Positions 59,557 through 64,000 of a stretch of DNA of 64,000 nucleotides are shown here, piece after piece. The notes below the pieces were generated by a model. That model was given only the letters and a program-made list of their open reading frames with translations. It did no database searches and was not told where the DNA came from. Numbering within the stretch: the stretch's first letter is position 1; each line of letters opens with the position of its first letter. Made by a program: the position numbers and the translations under genes. Source of the stretch: Ulva prolifera (lineage: Eukaryota; Chlorophyta; Ulvophyceae; Ulvales; Ulvaceae); NCBI GenBank assembly GCA_023078555.1, contig CM041200.1:5422936-5486935 (forward strand), read 5' to 3'.

Positions 59557-61912
59557 CCTGTTTTGACTCCTGCACAATGACCACGGTGCCTGACATTACC
59601 TCAACATCATGGAAGCGCTTCAGACCTCCCAGACAAACAGCGCATGAGCAGGTGCATGAAATTATCCAGAAACGCTTCTTCGAACACGGACGTTTGCCTT
59701 ATGTATCGCATGAAGCCGCGATCATACAGTGCACTGAGATACTGTTGCACTTGTATTTATGTGCATGGTGATCACCTGACACGATTGGGCCCTGGGGTAA
59801 TAAAGAAGATGCCTTGAGAAGGCCAAAGCTTGGCTTGGTGCTATGAGCTACACAGCTGTTCGCCCTGGACGTCGTGCCCTGGGCTTGCCCGAGACGACCA
59901 CATATCGTTGGGCATCGCAACGCCATGGTGTAGTAGATACTATACCCATCGACTGAACAGATGTACTGAGCGGGTCCTTGCATATTACCCTTTCGTGATC
60001 ACTGTACGAGCGCAATGCTCAGGACGAGGCCTGCACATGTACAGTCCAGTCGAAGTGGCTACAGGCGTTTGACCAACGAGTGGAACATGCCAATTGTTTG
60101 TCGTGGACAGTACTGCGCGGCTGGCTGTGCTCAGTGCATGATCTGATGCCAGACAATCCTGACGGCCTGAGTTATAAGCTTGCCAACGCAGGCATGCATT
60201 GCACACACATGCTGACTTTCACTGAGGAGTACCGCTACATTTTATGCAAACCATCGAGATAAGACATTGAGCTAGAGCAGATGCGCTACATTTTATATGC
60301 TTCGCCCATTCTAACATGATCATGTGATCATACTGAGGCTGTGCTGTCATGCTCATGTCCTGCGGGTGCACGCATCCGTGCAATGGGTGGGCGCCCCAGA
60401 ATTGCAGCACGCATGAGTGGCAGCACAAACTAGACATACAGCAGCTCGCTGCTCACTGCCCCGATTCGCCCGGCCTTTTGACAAATTGTCACACCTGCTC
60501 CTGCCTCTCCACTGTGATGCTGGTTCGTGTACTCGTGCAAGAATCACAGTAACACCGACATCGACAATCACAGCACTCAGCAATACTTTCACACAGTCAA
60601 GCGAGGCACTACAGCGGCCGCGATCGCAACAGAATGCAGCAATATGCTTTGTCCTTATGTGCTATAAGGGGAGCTATAGCCCACCATCTCATGCTCAACA
60701 AAGTGCTGTGATATTGGGGCCCCGTTTTGCATATCACTGTTCGTCCGCTCCAGCCACCGTCGCGGATCGAGCGTGCCCTCGCCTTTCTCACGCGCTGTTT
60801 ACAAGTTGACCCCTGCTCTGTGGTGGCTGGGGGTGCGTTGTGCACGTCTTTTAGAAGCTCTGCTCCCTGTTCTCTGGTTTCTTGATAGTTAGCATAAAAT
60901 CTAGCTGAGTAGTTGCAGATGAGATTGTGGAGAGCCCAACAGTATGAATGTATGCATCCTCATGTAGCCATTTGCCTCACTTGGGGCGTCTTGCAGAAGC
61001 GTCCAGCGGAAAGTAAATCACAAGCCAAAACTCCGAACGCCAGCCAGGCGGACGACCATGGCACTATGCCACCACACGGGTACCCCAACAGTGCGGTCCC
61101 GAGAAGTGCTTTTTGAGCGGGCTCTTCCGCGCATTGCTGCTGACCCCGGCCCCAGGGCCTACAGCGCCCACACGACACTCTACACATGCACTGACCGCAC
61201 TGTCATGGAAGCCCTCAAGCAAGCTGCCTTGGCCAACGGGGCGCCAACGGGCCTCACCAGACGTGGCATGAGCTGCATGGCTGGCGCCGGGTGGCGGTTT
61301 CATGCTCCCCTTCTTGGGCGGGGCACCCTGCGGGGACATCTTCAGGGTGCTGGTGGGAGCCTGAGAGTGCAAGAGGCTGTGTGTGAGGAGCGCCAGTCCG
61401 CGTCGCGCATTGTGTCTAGTGTTTAAGACTGTAGAGTGCGTCAGGCGGGACGGGCCTGCTCACTGTGGATCCAGTGGAAGCCTGGTCTATGCGCTGTGTG
61501 TGTTGGTGCCCACGCGACTACCTACCACTCTGGATTCGTCCTTCAAGGAAATCTGCGGTGCAGGTCGCGACTTCAGAATTGAGGCCCATGTGACGCCCCA
61601 TGCAGCATGCCCTTGAGCCTCACCCGCTGTGTATGTCAACAAAATGTGCGGTGCTGAGGTGATGGGCCTTCTGGGCAGCTGTCATCATATGGCGGAGCAA
61701 CGTGCACATCACGCTCCCCCGAAAATTCAGCATGTGCAGGTTCGTTTTGGGATGGAAGCACCCAACCTCGGGCAGAACTGTCCATGCAAGGCAAATATGT
61801 GCCGCCAGTGCAGTGACTTAGTTCTCGTGATTGTTGCAGGAATCCTGTGTTTGTTGCTGTGATCCCATAGTGACACGGTAGGCAGTTTGCATGTGGGTCC
61901 ACTGCGCGTGGC
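59557..61912. other. Intergenic, no gene supported
   Basis: It holds the upstream region of the reductase gene and about 2 kb more. Short frames occur on both strands, the most GC-rich around 61060-61430, but none shows a known domain or a sound exon chain. Nothing else was seen. Confidence 0.45.
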
Positions 61913-61920
61913 GAGCCCAC

Positions 61921-62818
61921 CAGGGCTCTACATCCCGATCGGTTTCCCGACGAAAAATTGGGTTAAGGCAAAAAAACCGACGGCGAGCGAAGCGAGTCTC
62001 GGTTTCCCCGGAGAAGCCAGGGGGGGGGCCGGCGGGGGTGCCCGACGGCCGCCAACGGTGCTTTTCGGGATACCCCGACCAATGCCGACAGCTTGTGGGG
62101 ATCCCGAAATCCTGTCGGGCCTGAAGGCACCGGATGTACATTGCAATGACAGAGCATTCATCAGGTGAGTCGCAACCAGGTTGCTTGCTGCTTGCGCATT
62201 GCGACAATGACCTTGCTTTCGTCCGGGTTCACTGGTCAAGGGCCGAAGCGTAGGCGCACGGCCGAAACTCCTGCATCAGCCGACCAGGGCAGCAACGACG
62301 CCAGTTGTTCGAAGAAGATGGCTGCGGAACGCTCAGGCGATATGCCACGATTGTCTGAACAGAAAATTCGCGAACGCCAGCTTGAGTATCCATGCAGTGT
62401 GTATCAAGGCCCGGTCAATAAAGCTCACTGTTAGACCTGTTCTATTTGTGAGTCTTATAAGGGAAGCTCCAAAGGGAAACTACACAGGTTCAAGGACGGG
62501 AACGACTTCAGGAAGCATCAGAACTCACACGCGCGCAGCCGAAGCACAGATCCTTGCCGCTGGGCTCGAAAAGGCTCGTGATAATGCAATGTATGAGCGC
62601 TACAAAATTAATCTTGATTCAAGCGCGCGTTTGCTCATCGTCGTGGCGTTCATGGCAGCCAAGGGCATCTGAAAATTGTTTTTGACACCCCCGATAGAAC
62701 CTGAGGAGGTCGGCGGGCAACCCGATATCCAGCAGGGTGCTTTTCGGGGCTAGCCCGACAAAAATTGGGTATGGCTTCGGTTTACCCCGAAAAAGAAAAA
62801 CCGGCTTGTAGAGCCCTG
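61921..62818. mobile_element. hAT-superfamily DNA transposon, non-autonomous copy (898 bp)
   Basis: The ends are perfect 12-bp inverted repeats: CAGGGCTCTACA at 61921-61932 and TGTAGAGCCCTG at 62807-62818. An exact 8-bp direct repeat, GAGCCCAC, flanks them at 61913-61920 and 62819-62826. Ends starting CAGGG with an 8-bp target duplication are diagnostic of hAT elements. Subterminal motifs recur in the same orientation near each end: CCCGAC-AAAAATTGGGT (about 61948 and 62753) and GGTGCTTTTCGGG (about 62058 and 62737). The interior holds a broken ORF with a zinc-finger-like motif but no transposase catalytic domain, so this copy cannot move itself. Identical target repeats suggest fairly recent insertion. 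Confidence 0.92.
62207..62581 (+). pseudogene. Broken hAT transposase N-terminal fragment with BED/TTF-like zinc finger
   Basis: A frame opens at ATG 62207 (MTLLSSGFTGQGPKRRR; basic and nuclear-signal-like), runs through SEQKIRERQLEYPCSVYQG, meets an in-frame TAG at 62432-62434, and continues as TCSICESYKGSSKGKLHRF, then GNDFRKHQNSH, to a TGA at 62579-62581. The pattern C-x2-C ... F-x7-F-x2-H-x3-H fits the zinc finger that precedes hAT transposase cores. No RNase H-like core or dimerisation region follows before the right terminus, so it is an internal-deletion remnant. A GTGAGT at 62164 could be a splice donor. The family call rests on the element ends plus this motif. Confidence 0.6.
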
Positions 62819-62826
62819 GAGCCCAC

Positions 62827-63467
62827 CAGTCGACAATGTAGCAGATGTACATGTCTGTTGCACTTATGATCATGCTGGGATATCGGGATATGTGTCTGGC
62901 TGCCATCAAAGCTGGCCTATGCCTCGTTGGCCTCAGCATGTCCGCCAGTCCATAGGCTGCCCGCAGTATTTCAAGAAATGTTGCAGTACTGGGGTTGAAC
63001 TCAGGCACTACAATCAGTCCGCTCATTCAACCTAACAAGAACTTGCATGGCGCTCACTCTGGATTTGAGTGTATAAACGCGCGCGGACTGGACCATGCAC
63101 TGGCCTGGTCGTGAAGCACACTGCGACGTAAGCGCGCCTGGGCAGACTTCCCATCGGAGCGCACCCGACCAGGGTTGGTGCCGGCACCCCCATGCATTGC
63201 GCCAGCCCCAGCACGTCCCGATGCATCCTTCAGGGCCGATGCTTGGACACTTTGTGTTGAATGCACGTGCGATTGGCCGATCACCACACAATACAAGAAG
63301 TTGCTCTTTTCAAGAGCGCTCTGGAATATTTTTCAGATGGATCAAGCTGGACTGCGTGCCACGATTGTGCTTGATCTCTGGCCTGCTGGATCGGCCCGAG
63401 CGCGCCTAGCGCTTGCACCGTGCGCATACAAGCGCAACTATCGACACCTGGCCTGCGATGTCAGGAC
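62827..63467. other. Intergenic between hAT element and TFIIS-N gene
   Basis: Upstream region of the gene at 63468. Frames here have no recognisable domain, and no TATA box was seen at the expected distance. Confidence 0.4.
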
Positions 63468-64000
63468 ATGGACAGATTCTTACAGAAAGGAAGTTCATCG
63501 AATTCCAAATCACACAAGCCAGTTAACAAGTCAGCTCAGAAAAAGCTTAGCCAGTGCGCCAAAGTTGTGAAGCTGAAAGCGTCAAAGCATACAATATGTC
63601 CAAACGAGCTGTTCGATCTGAAGTGTGTGCTGGAAACAAGTGATTCGGAGGTCCGTTTGTACTTCCAACACCCATGCATGTACAAACTGAAGCGCAACTT
63701 GGTGTGATTGGAGTCGGAGTTCGCGGAGATGAGTCTGCGTCAACTGATGCACGTTTTGCAATGCAGACAGATGTTGTCAGGGCACTGAGGCACCTAGATT
63801 CACTGATCTTACATAGCAAGGACCTTGTGCAAAGTCAAGTTGGGAGAGCTGTCAAAAACCTGCGAGCACATCAGAGCGAGGACATTAAAACACTAGCATG
63901 CAAGGTCTGCCTTTGCTCTTACAATTGTTTTTGGTGTACTCGCTGTCAGGTCAACAGCCACGCTATTGATTGATACTCAAAAGTGCAGATGACTGAAAAG
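63468..64000 (+). CDS. TFIIS N-terminal (TND/LW) domain protein, 5' part
   Basis: The window ends inside the gene. A first coding exon can be read from ATG 63468 (MDRFLQKGSSSNSK, Lys/Ser-rich) to about 63650, where GAG is followed by GT. A second exon lies within about 63690-63908. It reads DVVRALRHLDSLILHSKDLV, then QSQVGRAVKNLRAHQSEDIK and TLACKV, matching the four-helix TFIIS N-terminal domain that binds transcription elongation partners (as in TFIIS, elongin A, MED26 and IWS1). Which of these proteins it is cannot be told, because the rest is outside the window. The acceptor of the second exon is not resolved. Confidence 0.65.

Noticed and set aside
1-64000. CRISPR arrays, bacterial operons, riboswitches
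   Set aside because: No regularly spaced repeats, no Shine-Dalgarno-led gene strings and no bacterial regulatory RNA were seen. The genes are intron-split and eukaryotic.

Overview
The window looks like nuclear DNA of a green alga (chlorophyte). Almost every recognisable gene is split by short GT-AG introns (one intron looks GC-AG). Several genes carry TGTAA, the chlorophyte polyadenylation signal, 70-140 bases past the stop. The gene content mixes plant-type proteins (a chloride/proton exchanger with plant-like residue spacing, a bifunctional nuclease, a tunnel phosphatase of the TTM3 type) with genes lost in land plants but kept by algae (a septin-like GTPase, a TSNAXIP1-type coiled-coil protein). 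I cannot name the species. No rRNA, convincing tRNA, CRISPR array or operon was seen.

Layout: 1-1688 (+) is the 3' part of an unrecognised Cys/His- and Gln-rich gene. 3032-10250 (-) is an XPG/RAD2 repair endonuclease in 11 exons, whose phases I could close completely (1343 aa). 10251-16467 is gene-poor. It has a decayed LINE-like reverse-transcriptase fragment, a 143-bp tandem duplication, CA-rich low complexity and two intronless orphan ORFs. 16468-21570 (-) encodes a protein with cyclic-nucleotide-binding domains and diverges from a CLC exchanger at 22263-26739 (+; 9 exons, 839 aa). Next come a bifunctional nuclease (27456-29063, -) and a septin-like GTPase (29208 to about 31870, -).

The second half holds TFIIA gamma (34304-34763, +), converging on the ALG12 mannosyltransferase (35398-38582, -; 7 exons, 497 aa). 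A long stretch with no clear gene follows (38583-44128). Then come cyclin C (44129-45258, -) divergent from a TSNAXIP1-like gene (45741-46771, +), TTM3 (47934-48908, -), THO complex subunit 1 (49808-53864, -), a glutathionyl-hydroquinone reductase (56840-59556, -), an 898-bp hAT transposon with perfect 12-bp terminal repeats and an 8-bp target duplication (61921-62818), and the start of a TFIIS-N-domain gene (63468 onward, +).

The genes are ordinary eukaryotic housekeeping genes rather than one pathway: transcription and mRNA export (TFIIA gamma, cyclin C, THOC1, TFIIS-N), DNA repair (XPG), N-glycan assembly (ALG12), ion transport (CLC) and redox chemistry. I found no clearly new multi-gene system. 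The most unusual signals are the septin-like GTPase with an altered P-loop, the hAT copy with a broken zinc-finger ORF, the TTM3 gene with a 9-base first coding exon and an altered metal motif, and the orphan ORFs.
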